NCBI RefSeq assembly: GCF_025449215.1
Contig: NZ_CP104900.1
Coordinates: 1,488,001 to 1,552,000, forward strand
Source: Shewanella seohaensis
GTDB lineage: Bacteria; Pseudomonadota; Gammaproteobacteria; Enterobacterales; Shewanellaceae
Direction: 5' to 3'
Length of the DNA: 64,000 nucleotides
The translations under genes were made by a program, and so were the position numbers. This document shows, piece after piece, positions 41,457 through 51,388 of the stretch (the first letter of the stretch is position 1; each line of letters starts with the position of its first letter). A model generated the notes under the pieces. It was not told the DNA's origin. It saw only the letters and a program-made list of their open reading frames with translations, and ran no database searches.

Positions 41457-42600
41457 TAGACACTCTCAAATTGGTGACCATGAATTTTTTAGCCACATTT
41501 TTACGCCGCTCACCCGCCAGCAATGGCTGATTTTAGGCTTGGCGGGCTTTGCCCTGCTCACCCCCATCGCTGCCGCGAGTTTTGGCGCGGCAAACATTAG
41601 CTTTTTAGATGTGCTGCATGTGTTTATCAATAAATTCAATCACCTTTTTGCCAGTGATGTCGAAGTCAGCACGGCCAGCATGACCGAACGGATTGTGATG
41701 GAGCTGCGACTGCCACGGATTTTACTCGCCTTTGTGGCGGGGGCTGGGCTGTCCTTGGCGGGGAGCGTGCTGCAAACCGTGACCCGTAACCCCCTTGCCG
41801 ATCCTTATCTGTTCGGCATTAGCTCTGGCGCTTCGTTTGGTGCCGTGGTCATGCTGACGCTATTCACAGGTTCTGGCCTGTTTGGCAATGCGGGCGCAAT
41901 AGCCAGTTCGGGGATTTTTAGCGGTTCGGGCAGCTTTGCGGGGCTGCTCTGGTTGAGCTTGCCCTTCGGCGCCTTTATTGGTGCCAGTCTGTCGGTGTTA
42001 ATCGTGCTGGCGTTAGCTGGGTTAGGCCTTAAGAGCCAGGTAGAGCGGATGTTGCTCTCTGGCGTGGCAACCTCCTTTATGTTTGGCGCGTTAACCAGTT
42101 TACTGCTGTACTTTGCCAGCCCGCAGGCTACCGCATCGGTATTGTTTTGGAGTCTAGGCAGTTTTGCTAAGGCCAGTTGGTCGCTGTTGGTGCTGCCGTC
42201 CTTAGTGGTGCTGGTGAGCTTTTTGATTATTCTCGGTTGGAAGCGCCAAATCATGGCGTTGCAGGCGGGGGATGAAACGGCCCACACCTTAGGGGTGAAT
42301 GTGCCTAAGCTGCGTCTCAATATGCTGCTGCTCTGCTCGCTTATCACCGCCATTTTAGTGGCGACCTGTGGCGGCATTGGTTTTGTCGGCTTGATGATCC
42401 CGCACACAGTACGTTTGTTATTCCCCGGTCGTCAGCCCATCTTATTGACGGCGCTAGTGGGCGGCCTGTTTATGGTGTGGATTGATGTGCTCGCCCGATG
42501 TTTGCTTGGCAATCAGGAATTACCCGTAGGGATTATCACCGCCGCGATTGGTAGCTTCTTCTTTTTGCTGATTTTACGTCGGCGCAAGCTATCGAACTAG
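41453..42600 (+). CDS. btuC: Cobalamin ABC transporter, permease subunit, one frameshift
   Basis: A FecCD-family permease with about ten transmembrane helices. It has the conserved VTRNPLADPYLFGISSGASFGAV and the coupling region GGIGFVGLMIPHTVRL. ATG 41453 overlaps the btuD stop (ATGA). That frame is lost at the T-run 41498-41502. A sixth T gives FFTPLTRQQWLILG and joins the long frame, for 382 residues. A later in-frame ATG at 41480 is an alternative start. It pairs with BtuD and the distant BtuF (49013). Confidence 0.9.
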
Positions 42601-42745
42601 TTGTTTGCATGCTGATGTTGATAAGCAATTGTTCGATAAGTGATTGTTGAAAGAGAAATTGCCCAACTCGGATGAGCCAAATTCGTACTTAGTGCGTATA
42701 GCAAATCGCTGCCGAATGCGTCGTAGTGGTTGTTCTAGAATGTAG

Positions 42746-42829
42746 TGGCGAACGCATCCTTGCGAACAAATCGTTGCGAACAAATTGTTGCGAACGAATC
42801 GTTGTAAATGAATAGTCGCGAGCGTATTA
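42746..42829 (+). repeat. Degenerate 14-bp tandem repeat
   Basis: Six units of 14 bases, the best being TTGCGAACAAATCG (42760), TTGCGAACAAATTG (42774) and TTGCGAACGAATCG (42788). The outer units are degraded. It fills the 288-base gap between btuC and cobT. No protein is encoded. Confidence 0.75.
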
Positions 42830-42888
42830 GCCAATAAGTTATGAGTAGCGGCTCCACTTAGGGAGCCTAAATTGCCACTGGAGCGTGA

Positions 42889-43940
42889 ATGTCTCAATCT
42901 GCCCTGTTATTTCAAATCGAGCCTGCGAGTCGAGCGCAGGATCAGTTTATTCAACAAAAGATCGATCTGAAGACTAAGCCGCCGGGCGCTTTGGGGTTGT
43001 TAGAACCTTTGGCGCTGCAAATTGCCCGCATTCAAGGGCCGCAGCAATTACAGATAGTTAACCCAACCATGTTAGTGTTTGCTGGGGATCATGGGATTGC
43101 CGCCGAAGGCGTGTCGATAGCCCCGAGCGAAGTCACGCGGCAAATGGTGCAAAATTTTGCCCATGGCGGCGCAGCTATCAATGTGTTTTGTCGCCAATTA
43201 GGCTTCAATCTCGAAGTGATTGATTGCGGTATTTTAACCCCGGTTGAGGGGGCGAAGGCATTATCGACCAACGCCTTGGTGCGGGCACTGGCGCAATTCA
43301 TTTAGAGCCAGCGATGAGTTTAGCCTGTGTGGACAAGGGCTTTGCCATGGCGCAGGCGTTGATCGAGCGCCACCATCAAACGGGTTGTAACTTGGTCGCC
43401 TTTGGCGAGATGGGGATAGGTAACACCTCTTCCGCTGCGGCGATTATGGCGGCCATCATGCAACTCGATGTGGCCGACTGTGTTGGCCGAGGCACGGGGA
43501 TCAGTAGCGAAACCTTAGAGCGTAAACAGATGCTTATCGAACTCGCACTGCTGTTACATCAAAGTGCGATGACAGGGCCTAAGCAAGTGCTGGCCTGTTT
43601 GGGCGGCTTTGAAATTGTGCAGATGACGGGGGCCATGCTCGCCGCCGCCGAGCGTAAGATGCTGGTCGTGGTGGATGGTTTTATTGCAACCGCAGCGGCT
43701 TTGGTTGCCGTGAGTATCAATGCCCATGTGCGGGATTATTTGATTTTTGCCCACCGCTCCGAGGAGCAAGGTCATCAGCGGATGTTGGAACATTTAAAGG
43801 CTAAACCTTTGTTATCTTTAGGGCTGAGATTAGGCGAAGGCACGGGCGCTGCCTTGGCATTGCCGTTAATTCAAGCCGCAGTAAATTTTTACAATCAAAT
43901 GGCGAGTTTTAGTGATGCTGGGATTGAGGCTGTTGTATGA
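42889..43940 (+). CDS. cobT: Nicotinate-nucleotide-dimethylbenzimidazole phosphoribosyltransferase, one frameshift
   Basis: It makes alpha-ribazole-5'-phosphate from dimethylbenzimidazole and nicotinate mononucleotide, activating the lower ligand of B12. Family landmarks are [12 protein letters not shown] at the N-terminus, [26 protein letters not shown] and the catalytic Glu in LGEGTGAAL. The frame breaks at GG 43257-43258. One more G gives [21 protein letters not shown] and a 350-residue protein, the normal size. GGAG precedes the ATG. Confidence 0.92.
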
Positions 43941-44036
43941 TGTGCCCTGCTAAGTGTCTTATTTAAAATAATAACTTTTAGCTAACCGTTTTAATCTTAA
44001 ACCTTGCAGCAAGTGTTAATTCACTAAGGATGCTTT

Positions 44037-44825
44037 ATGTCAGAACGCGAAAGCTGGCACAAAGAGATAGATTTGTTTTTAGTGGCTATGGGCTATTTTA
44101 CCCGCATTCCTATGCCCAAATGGGTTGAGGTCGATGCCGACAAGCTCAATAAAGCCAGCCGTTACTTTGGGTTAGTGGGCCTGCTGGTGGGGCTACTCAG
44201 TGCCATCGTGTTTTGGCTTACCCAAAACTGGTTGCCCGCCGGCGTGTCCGTACTGCTGTCGATGGTCACAGGTGTGCTGCTCACGGGCGGTTTTCACGAG
44301 GACGGTTTAGCCGATACCTTCGATGGTTTCGGTGGCGGTTGGACGGCGGAAGACAAGCTGCGGATCATGAAAGACTCTCGCCTAGGGAGCTACGGCGCCT
44401 TGGCTTTGATGCTTGTGCTGATGCTCAAGTGGCAATTATTAGTGGAACTCGCGCTTTATGATCCTGTGGTTGCTGGCTCGGCGATGATAGTCGCCCACAC
44501 AGTGAGCCGCGTCGTTGCCGCCAGCCTTATCTTTACCGAGAAATATGTGCGCGATGATGAATCCAGTAAATCCAAGCCGTTAGCGCAGCATCAAGGTATT
44601 AATGAACTGTTTATTTTGATCGCCAGCGGTGTGTTAGTGCTGTTAGTGCTTAAGGGCATTGCCGCGTTGTCGTTGTTACTGGTGATGATAGGCCTACGTC
44701 GTTTGATTGTGGTGATCTTTAGACGCCAAATCGGTGGCTACACGGGGGATACCTTAGGCGCAGCGCAGCAGATCTGCGAAATCGTCTGTTACTTCGTGCT
44801 GCTCGTTGTGGGTAGCATACTGTGA
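44037..44825 (+). CDS. cobS: Adenosylcobinamide-GDP ribazoletransferase (cobalamin synthase)
   Basis: An inner-membrane enzyme joining alpha-ribazole to adenosylcobinamide-GDP, the last step of the nucleotide-loop pathway. 262 residues with about six hydrophobic segments. The family signatures are FLVAMGYFTRIPMPKW, GFHEDGLADTFDGFGGGWT and the DSRLGSYGALAL motif. It overlaps cobU by four bases (GTGA). Confidence 0.95.
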   Translation: MSERESWHKEIDLFLVAMGYFTRIPMPKWVEVDADKLNKASRYFGLVGLLVGLLSAIVFWLTQNWLPAGVSVLLSMVTGVLLTGGFHEDGLADTFDGFGGGWTAEDKLRIMKDSRLGSYGALALMLVLMLKWQLLVELALYDPVVAGSAMIVAHTVSRVVAASLIFTEKYVRDDESSKSKPLAQHQGINELFILIASGVLVLLVLKGIAALSLLLVMIGLRRLIVVIFRRQIGGYTGDTLGAAQQICEIVCYFVLLVVGSIL

Positions 44826-45424
44826 TCCATTTAGTGCTAGGCGGCGCGCGTAGCGGTAAGAGCCGCTACGGCGAAGCCTTAGTGCGCCAGTATACCGCCC
44901 TCGGATTCGATGCCTGCTATTTGGCGACTGCACAGGCGCTCGATGCCGAAATGAGCCGTCGCATTCGTTTACATCAGGATGGACGTGCCAAGGATGATAT
45001 CGACTGGCAACTCGTCGAAGAACCCCTGGCATTAACCGCCAAGCTCAAACAATTAGCCAAACCCGGCCGAGTGATTCTGGTAGATTGTTTAACGCTTTGG
45101 CTCACCAATCAATTACTTGCACAGAGCCCCGAGGCCGAGCCCGCTTCAACGGAATCGGACTTTGCCTTGGATTTTGCCCGCTCTCGCCATGAGCCTTTAG
45201 AACACTGGCGGCAACAACGCGCCGATTTTATCCAGACCTTAAGCACCCTTGAGGGCGTGGTGATTTTAATCAGCAATGAGGTCGGCTCTGGCATTGTGCC
45301 CTTGGGCGAATTGAGTCGTCAGTTTGTCGATGAAGCGGGTTGGTTAAATCAGGCCGTTGCCGAGGTGGCGGATAATGTGACCTTAGTGGTGGCGGGTCTG
45401 CCACTGGTGCTTAAATCCAGCTAA
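44822..45424 (+). CDS. cobU: Adenosylcobinamide kinase / guanylyltransferase
   Basis: A bifunctional enzyme that phosphorylates adenosylcobinamide and transfers GMP to it. P-loop GGARSGKSRYGE at the N-terminus, with VDCLTLWLTN (Walker B region) and ISNEVGSGIVP typical of the family. 200 residues. It starts with GTG overlapping the cobS stop, so translation is coupled. Confidence 0.95.
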   Translation: MIHLVLGGARSGKSRYGEALVRQYTALGFDACYLATAQALDAEMSRRIRLHQDGRAKDDIDWQLVEEPLALTAKLKQLAKPGRVILVDCLTLWLTNQLLAQSPEAEPASTESDFALDFARSRHEPLEHWRQQRADFIQTLSTLEGVVILISNEVGSGIVPLGELSRQFVDEAGWLNQAVAEVADNVTLVVAGLPLVLKSS

Positions 45425-45499
45425 GACAAACTGTTATCGACGCATTCTTAGTGAGGGAGCGAACCGTTTCCCCGTTAGTTTATTTTCCTCTGTTGAGTG

Positions 45500-47157
45500 A
45501 TGTTCTTGCCCATGAATTCAAATAACGCCTCCAACTCCACTTCGGCCTTGTCGCAAAACCAGTTTCAAGGTGTTGCAAGTCAAAGCGAAGCTCAGCATTC
45601 AGGTGCAAAAGTGCTTATGGTGCAGGGGACAACCTCGGATGCGGGCAAAAGTACGCTGGTGGCGGGGATTTGTCGATTACTCGCTAGGCAGGGCGTGAAG
45701 GTCGCGCCTTTTAAACCGCAGAATATGGCGCTCAATAGCGCAGTGACCATTGATGGTGGTGAGATTGGCCGCGCGCAGGCACTGCAAGCCGCAGCCTGTT
45801 TTCTCGCGCCGCACACGGATTTTAATCCCATCCTGCTTAAGCCAAGTTCGGACACGGGCGCGCAGATCATCGTCCACGGCAAAGCCTTAACCACCCTAGA
45901 GGCCTCGGCCTTTTTCGGTGAAAAATCTAAGGATTATAAAGCCATGGCGTTAAATGCCGTGCTGGAATCCTTTGCGCGTTTAGGCCAGCAATACCAAACG
46001 ATTGTGGTTGAAGGGGCGGGAAGCCCAGCGGAAATCAATCTGCGTGAAGGGGATATCGCCAATATGGGCTTTGCCGAGGCGGTCGACTGCCCGGTGATCA
46101 TCATTGCCGACATCGATAAAGGCGGGGTATTTGCCCATTTGGTTGGCACCTTGGCGCTGCTGTCGCCCTCCGAGCAGGCTAGGGTAAAAGGCTTTGTGAT
46201 CAATCGCTTTCGTGGCGATATCAGCCTGTTGCAGTCTGGTCTCGATTGGCTCGAGAATCATACGCAAAAGCCCGTGTTGGGGTGTTACCCTATTTGCATG
46301 ATTTGCATTTAGACGCCGAGGATGCACTTATAGAGTCGCCCACTAAGCAGACCAAAAGCCGTTTTAAGGTGCGGGTATTAGTGTATCCCCGCACCAGTAA
46401 TCACACGGATTTTGACCCACTTAGGCTGCACCCCGATATCGATTTTGATTATGTGTCGCTCCAGACTCAGGCTTTGGCACAGACTCCGGAGATTGCCGCC
46501 GATCTGCTGATTTTACCCGGCAGTAAGAATGTTCGAGCGGACTTGGCTTTTTTGCGCGAGCAGGGTTGGGATAAGCAGATTGCTAAGCATTTGCGCTACG
46601 GCGGTAAGCTGCTGGGGATTTGCGGCGGCTATCAAATGTTGGGTGAACGCATTGCCGATCCCATGGGGATCGAAGACACACTTGGCGTGAGCCTAGGGCT
46701 GGGATATTTACCCATTGCCACCGAATTTAAGGCTGAAAAACAGCTACGTAGGGTCACAGGCCATTTAGCGCTGCTAGGGCAACAAGTGGAGGTGAAGGGC
46801 TATGAGATCCACTGCGGTGAGTCCCAATATCTTGCTCCCCATTACTTTGAACACCAATGTCTTGATCTCAGCGCTGCGGTAAAGTCTGCCTCACTATGGT
46901 TGAAAGCTGAGAATAGCCAGCAGGTTAACCCCTTTGCCGATGGCTGTTTAAGTGACGACGGGCAAGTGCTCGGCAGCTATTTACATGGGCTATTCGACAG
47001 CCCTGAGGCCTGCCAGCTCGTCCTTCATTGGGCTGGGCTGGAGAATGCTCAAACGATTGATATCAATGAAATTCGCGAACAACAGCTGGACCGTTTGGCC
47101 TATGTATTAGCCGAGCACCTCGATATGCAAAAACTCGCGTCCATTATAAATGCATAA
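45500..47157 (+). CDS. cobQ: Cobyric acid synthase, one frameshift
   Basis: It amidates adenosylcobyrinic acid a,c-diamide using glutamine. The N-terminal ATP-binding domain has [16 protein letters not shown] and [10 protein letters not shown]. The C-terminal glutaminase-like domain has the nucleophile Cys in [11 protein letters not shown] and a His in SYLHGLFD. The frame breaks at GGGG 46279-46282; a fifth G gives [18 protein letters not shown] and one 552-residue protein. The first ~35 residues (Asn/Ser/Gln-rich) are longer than usual; ATG 45512 is an alternative start. Confidence 0.93.
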
Positions 47158-47185
47158 GTGTTAGCAGTAGGATAAACAGAAGATC

Positions 47186-47821
47186 ATGACAGCAGAGAAC
47201 GAAAAACAGCTCGATACCGAACAAGCTCAAATCAAAGCCGAACGCCATAAGGCGCGCCAGCAAAAAGTGAAGGCAGGTGTGGACGCTAAAATTGCCGCCG
47301 CCCAAGAAGAAAAAGGCATTCTGCTGGTGCTGACCGGCAATGGCAAAGGCAAGTCGACCTCTGGTTTTGGTACGGTTGCCCGCGCGGTGGGGCACGGTAA
47401 AAAAGCCGCGGTAGTGCAATTTATCAAGGGCACATGGGAATGCGGTGAGCGTAATCTGCTTGAAGGTGCGGGCGTGGCCTTTCATGTGATGGGCACCGGA
47501 TTTACCTGGGAAACCCAAGACAGAGAAAAGGACACTGCCGCCGCTCTGGTCGCTTGGGAAGCCGCCGAAGCCTTACTCCAAGACGAGAGCATTGATTGCC
47601 TAATGCTCGATGAGCTGACCTATATGGTGAGTTACCATTACCTCGATGTGGAGCGGGTGCTCACGGCGCTGAAAAACCGTCCGCCGATGCAGCATGTGAT
47701 TATCACTGGCCGCGCTTGCCACCGCGCGATTATCGAACTGGCGGATACGGTTAGCGAAGTGCAGCCGATTAAACATGCCTTCGAAGCAGGCATTAAAGCG
47801 CAGCCGGGATTCGACTATTAA
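47186..47821 (+). CDS. cobO: Cob(I)yrinic acid a,c-diamide adenosyltransferase
   Basis: The BtuR/CobO-type ATP:corrinoid adenosyltransferase. P-loop GNGKGKSTSGFG, with GTWECGERNLL, LDELTYMVSY and TGRACHRAIIELADTVSE as family landmarks. 211 residues. The N-terminal ~35 residues are Lys/Gln-rich, as usual. It produces the adenosylated corrinoids that CobQ, CobU and CobS use and that the riboswitch senses. Confidence 0.95.
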   Translation: MTAENEKQLDTEQAQIKAERHKARQQKVKAGVDAKIAAAQEEKGILLVLTGNGKGKSTSGFGTVARAVGHGKKAAVVQFIKGTWECGERNLLEGAGVAFHVMGTGFTWETQDREKDTAAALVAWEAAEALLQDESIDCLMLDELTYMVSYHYLDVERVLTALKNRPPMQHVIITGRACHRAIIELADTVSEVQPIKHAFEAGIKAQPGFDY

Positions 47822-47833
47822 ACAGCGCGGCTT

Positions 47834-47862
47834 AGGCGGATTGGTTACACCGCGATCCGCCC
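47834..47862 (+). terminator. Weak hairpin after cobO
   Basis: GGCGGAT...ATCCGCC with a 15-base loop followed by CTTT. It could end or attenuate the cob transcript before the DUF2235 gene. Confidence 0.35.
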
Positions 47863-47960
47863 TTTAAACCCCATTAGGGCTGTTGTTCCTCGGTAAAATC
47901 CGTTAGCGTTTTATCTTTAGCCGTTAGCGTGAGTAGCATGGGTAACTCAAGGATGATGCG

Positions 47961-48998
47961 ATGAATAAACGTATTGTGATTTGTGCAGACGGAACTTGGA
48001 ATCGGCCAGAGAAAGACCTTAAGGTGGATTTTCCCACTAATGTGCTGCGTCTGGCGCGGGCCATCAGCCCGATGGCGGCCGATGGAAAACCCCAGCAGGT
48101 GTTTTACGACTGGGGCGTTGGTTCTTATTACGATCAAGCCATTGGCGGCGCGACGGGGCGTGGACTACACAAAAATATCATGGATGGTTATCGCTATTTA
48201 GTGCAGAACTATTCCCCCGGTGATGAGATCTATCTTTTTGGCTTTAGCCGAGGCGCTTACACAGTGCGCTGTTTATGTGGCCTTATCAATAATTGCGGCA
48301 TCCTCAAGCGTCCCGATGCGAGGCTTATTCAACAAGCCTTTGACCACTATAAAAAAAGCAGCGCGCCCTTTGCCCCAAGTGGCGATAAATCCGTCGAATT
48401 TAGACAACAGCACAGCCACGAATCGCGGGAGATTAAGTTTGTCGGCGTGTGGGATACGGTGGGCGCCATGGGGATCCCGATTTCGTTTCTCGGCTTGTTC
48501 GAAGATAAAGACGAGTTTTACGACACTAAGATTGGCCGTAATGTGCGGGTTGCCCGCCATGCCTTGGCAATAGACGAACACCGCAGCGACTTTGAACCTA
48601 CGATTTGGCAAGTGCGCGACAATATGGATATGCAGCAGGTCTGGTTTGCCGGCGCCCATAGCAATATTGGCGGCAGCTATCTACCGGATAAGGATGGCTC
48701 GCTATTGTCGGATAATGCGCTCGCGTGGATGATGGCCGAGGCCGAGCGGTTTAATTTGAGCTTAGAGCCGCACCTAGCGGCGAGTTTGCATCCCAATCCT
48801 TTGGCGACTTTACACGACTCGCGCCGCAGTTTTTACCGAATTAAGCAATCCTATTTGCGCCCAATTGATCCTAACGTCGCGCCCGTGTTGCTGCACCGCT
48901 CGGTGAAAATCCGCTGGGAGCAAGACCCTAAATATCGGCCTAAGAATCTGCAGACCTACCTTGAGCAGTACGGCTGGCCAGAAGAATTCATCGATTAA
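47961..48998 (+). CDS. DUF2235 alpha/beta hydrolase (T6SS phospholipase Tle-like fold)
   Basis: 345 residues. The DUF2235 opening RIVICADGTWNRPEKD is followed by the nucleophile elbow GFSRGAYTVR (Ser), FVGVWDTVGAMG (a candidate Asp) and WFAGAHSNIGGSY (His). This domain occurs in type VI secretion lipases, but no VgrG, PAAR or immunity-like gene is beside it and there is no signal peptide, so a cytoplasmic hydrolase is as likely. It is inserted between cobO and btuF in the B12 cluster, 14 bases before the btuF ATG, which suggests cotranscription. Its role there is unknown. Confidence 0.85.
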   Translation: MNKRIVICADGTWNRPEKDLKVDFPTNVLRLARAISPMAADGKPQQVFYDWGVGSYYDQAIGGATGRGLHKNIMDGYRYLVQNYSPGDEIYLFGFSRGAYTVRCLCGLINNCGILKRPDARLIQQAFDHYKKSSAPFAPSGDKSVEFRQQHSHESREIKFVGVWDTVGAMGIPISFLGLFEDKDEFYDTKIGRNVRVARHALAIDEHRSDFEPTIWQVRDNMDMQQVWFAGAHSNIGGSYLPDKDGSLLSDNALAWMMAEAERFNLSLEPHLAASLHPNPLATLHDSRRSFYRIKQSYLRPIDPNVAPVLLHRSVKIRWEQDPKYRPKNLQTYLEQYGWPEEFID

Positions 48999-49012
48999 AT
49001 ATAAGGAATATC

Positions 49013-49834
49013 ATGTTAATGCGACGCTTTATTGCCCTCGGCCTAAGCTTGGCGCTGTTACCCATAACGGCGCTGGCCGAGCCTGCAAAACGTATTATTG
49101 CGCTTTCGCCCCATGCGGTTGAAATGCTCTATGCCATTGGCGCGGGGAGTCGATTGTGGCCGCGACAGATTATGCGGATTATCCCGAAGCGGCGAAAAAA
49201 TCCCCAGTATCGGGGGTATTATGGGATCCAGATTGAGCGGGTATTAGAGTTAAATCCCGATCTGATTGTGGTATGGGATACGGGTAATAAAGCTGAGGAT
49301 ATCAATCAACTCAAAAGCTTAGGTTTTAAACTCTATAGCAGTTCCCCAAAGATGCTTGAGGATGTTGCCAAAGAAATTGAGGAGTTAGGAGCGCTCACGG
49401 GGCGCACTGAGCAGGCGAGCCAAGTGGCGGCCGATTATCGCAGTGAGCTGCTGCAATTACGCAGTGAGAATGCCGCGAAATCCGAGCCAAAGGTGTTTTA
49501 TCAGCTGTGGTCTACGCCGTTAATGACGGTCGCGAAAAACAGTTGGATCCAGCAGATTATCGGTGTGTGTCATGGCAAAAACGTTTTTTACGATGCCGCG
49601 AGTGATTACCCGCAGGTGAGTTTAGAGAATGTGTTAATGACCTTGCCCGAGGTGATTTTACAGAGCGAAGAGGAAGGCAATGTCAAAGGGGTTGATTGGA
49701 GCAAATGGACCGAAATCCCCGCGGTTAAAAACCAGCATATTTATCAATTAAATGCCGATCTATTACACCGGGCAACACCAAGGGCGCTACTCGGTGTAAA
49801 GGCGGTCTGTGATGCTTTGGATAAAGCGCGTTAA
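49013..49834 (+). CDS. btuF: Cobalamin-binding periplasmic protein, with a garbled internal segment
   Basis: The solute-binding partner of BtuCD. Signal peptide to about ALAEP, then RIIALSPHAVEMLYAIGAG and the class III binding-protein fold. The frame is continuous, but residues from about 49156 to 49216 read RLWPRQIMRIIPKRRKNPQYRG instead of the family's DYADYP-type B12 loop. Restoring one G at 49156, one A in 49195-49200 and one G in 49212-49216 gives VAATDYADYPEAAKKIPSIGGYYG, so three compensating deletions hide here. Corrected length is 274. Confidence 0.9.
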   Translation: MLMRRFIALGLSLALLPITALAEPAKRIIALSPHAVEMLYAIGAGSRLWPRQIMRIIPKRRKNPQYRGYYGIQIERVLELNPDLIVVWDTGNKAEDINQLKSLGFKLYSSSPKMLEDVAKEIEELGALTGRTEQASQVAADYRSELLQLRSENAAKSEPKVFYQLWSTPLMTVAKNSWIQQIIGVCHGKNVFYDAASDYPQVSLENVLMTLPEVILQSEEEGNVKGVDWSKWTEIPAVKNQHIYQLNADLLHRATPRALLGVKAVCDALDKAR

Positions 49835-49912
49835 TCGCATATCACATATTATTCAATTTAATGCAATGTACTGTTTTATTGATATTTATCATCAAAATAA
49901 TAAGGAAGTTCC

Positions 49913-50296
49913 ATGCATACATTACTGACTTGTTTGTTTATCGCTATGTTATTGCCTTACTTAGCCAAAGGGCCCGTCGCATGGGCAATGGCTAAAGCGG
50001 GCGGTTATGATAATCAACATCCGCGTACTCAACAGGCGCAATTAACCGGATTTGGTGCGCGGGCACTCGCTGGGCATCAAAACGCCTTCGAATCTCTACT
50101 GATTTTTGGTTTAGCCGTAGTGACAGTTATCGCCACGGGCAAAGTCACTGCGACTGCTGAGTGGTTAGCGGTTGTGCATATCGTTGCGCGGGTGGCGTAT
50201 CAGATCTTGTATCTGCTGAACAAAGGCACGTTGCGTTCATTGTCTTGGTTTGTGGCGATTTTCAGCGCCTTTGGAGTCTTCTTCCAAGCGTTTTAA
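49913..50296 (+). CDS. MAPEG-family membrane protein
   Basis: 127 residues with four hydrophobic helices. The family motif region GFGARALAGHQNAFESLLIFG (the Glu and Asn near helix 2) is present, as in bacterial members of the eicosanoid/glutathione-metabolism superfamily. Bacterial MAPEG proteins of this size have no settled role. It has its own leader with AAGGAAGTT before the ATG. Confidence 0.85.
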   Translation: MHTLLTCLFIAMLLPYLAKGPVAWAMAKAGGYDNQHPRTQQAQLTGFGARALAGHQNAFESLLIFGLAVVTVIATGKVTATAEWLAVVHIVARVAYQILYLLNKGTLRSLSWFVAIFSAFGVFFQAF

Positions 50297-50349
50297 CGGC
50301 CTGAGGTTGGTTAACAGTGATGTGAGTCTCTCAGACCGAAGGAGCTGAG

Positions 50350-50664
50350 ATGAGAGTAGTGGATGCTGAGAATCGAGCCTGGTTTTTGTTTGAACATAAG
50401 GGCGAACTTTATCTGGATGCTAACTGCAGTATGAGTGCATTTGGTTATCACTATTTGATCCAATTAAAAGAAGTGGAATCGGCGCGCTATCGTGATATGG
50501 GGCGAGCATACTTAACACAACTCGCCTACGACATTCATTATTCGGTGCCGATTGCTGAAAACAGCCGCTCGATTTATCGAGGCAGAGATCAATCCAGAGA
50601 ATTTGAACCCTTAACTCGTCGTGCTATCCAGCTATGGCGAGAAAGGCTTCCTCCGACAACTTAA
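50350..50664 (+). CDS. Conserved-looking small protein, unknown function
   Basis: 104 residues, no signal peptide or membrane helix, balanced composition (RVVDAENRAWFLFEHKGELYLD). It follows the MAPEG gene by 53 bases with GGAGCTGAG before the ATG. No family is recognised. Confidence 0.65.
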   Translation: MRVVDAENRAWFLFEHKGELYLDANCSMSAFGYHYLIQLKEVESARYRDMGRAYLTQLAYDIHYSVPIAENSRSIYRGRDQSREFEPLTRRAIQLWRERLPPTT

Positions 50665-51007
50665 GACTGCACTATAGCCTAGGCTTGACTTGCTGTGTCA
50701 AAAATCACAACTGATGAATTTATCGTCGATTTTCTGACATTAGTTAAGCGGAACATGATTTATTGTCACTTAAAAATCTATGTCAAATAATCGCTCATTT
50801 TTAATGGTTAACAGCCAATTTTGACGGCTAGAGGCTGGCTTTAGTCTCAAATAGCTAAATTGATGTAATTAAAGGTTTTTGTGTTTCTGTATCCTATTGA
50901 ATAATGGTAGTAATTTGACAATTTCAAGCCATTAAATTGACAGTTTTCTTTATGAAAAACCTCAGTTATATTGCAGTTGTTGATACAATTGTTGAGGTTT
51001 GAAAACC
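50665..51007. other. AT-rich intergenic region
   Basis: 343 bases. Close to the right end, AAACCTCA (about 50956) and TGAGGTTT (about 50992) form an inverted repeat just before the next gene's start. No gene is visible. Confidence 0.4.
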
Positions 51008-51232
51008 ATGTTACGTCTAATGACCTATGGCATTGTCGCCTTTGCATCTTGGTTTATTTATCAGGATGTTTCCGACCATTTTGGGATGGAGACCTTTGAT
51101 AAGGTCTTGGTGGAGAATGTGCAACATAAGGTTGAGGCTCGAAAGGCAAAAGCAGCGGCGGAGCAATACGCACAGCAGCTTAAGCGTCAGGCCGCAGCCG
51201 ACTGCCAAACGACAAACGCATGCACTCAATAA
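51008..51232 (+). CDS. Small single-pass membrane protein, unknown function
   Basis: 74 residues. One N-terminal helix (MLRLMTYGIVAFASWFIYQ) is followed by a charged, Ala/Lys/Gln-rich helical tail with two Cys near the end. GAGGT lies ten bases upstream of the ATG; an upstream TTG at 50999 is less likely. No family is recognised. Confidence 0.6.
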   Translation: MLRLMTYGIVAFASWFIYQDVSDHFGMETFDKVLVENVQHKVEARKAKAAAEQYAQQLKRQAAADCQTTNACTQ

Positions 51233-51297
51233 CGGCGATGTATCATCTTTGTTCTTGCTGCGCATAAGTAAGAAGCTGTTCGCCACAGTGTCATAGT

Positions 51298-51327
51298 AGA
51301 GGGGCAAATAATCCTATTTGCCCCTCT
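51298..51327. terminator. Hairpin between convergent genes
   Basis: AGAGGGGCAAATA-ATCC-TATTTGCCCCTCT: a perfect 13-bp stem with only a short TT after it. It is placed between the small membrane gene and the DUF3144 gene. Confidence 0.65.
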
Positions 51328-51388
51328 TGGGCTTATGAGCCCTAAACCAACTAAAGCAATCCTATTAGAGCAATTGTTTATTCACTGA

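Noticed and set aside
41805..42407. A 200-codon antisense frame inside btuC.
   Set aside because: A shadow of the permease codons; no start context and no family resemblance.
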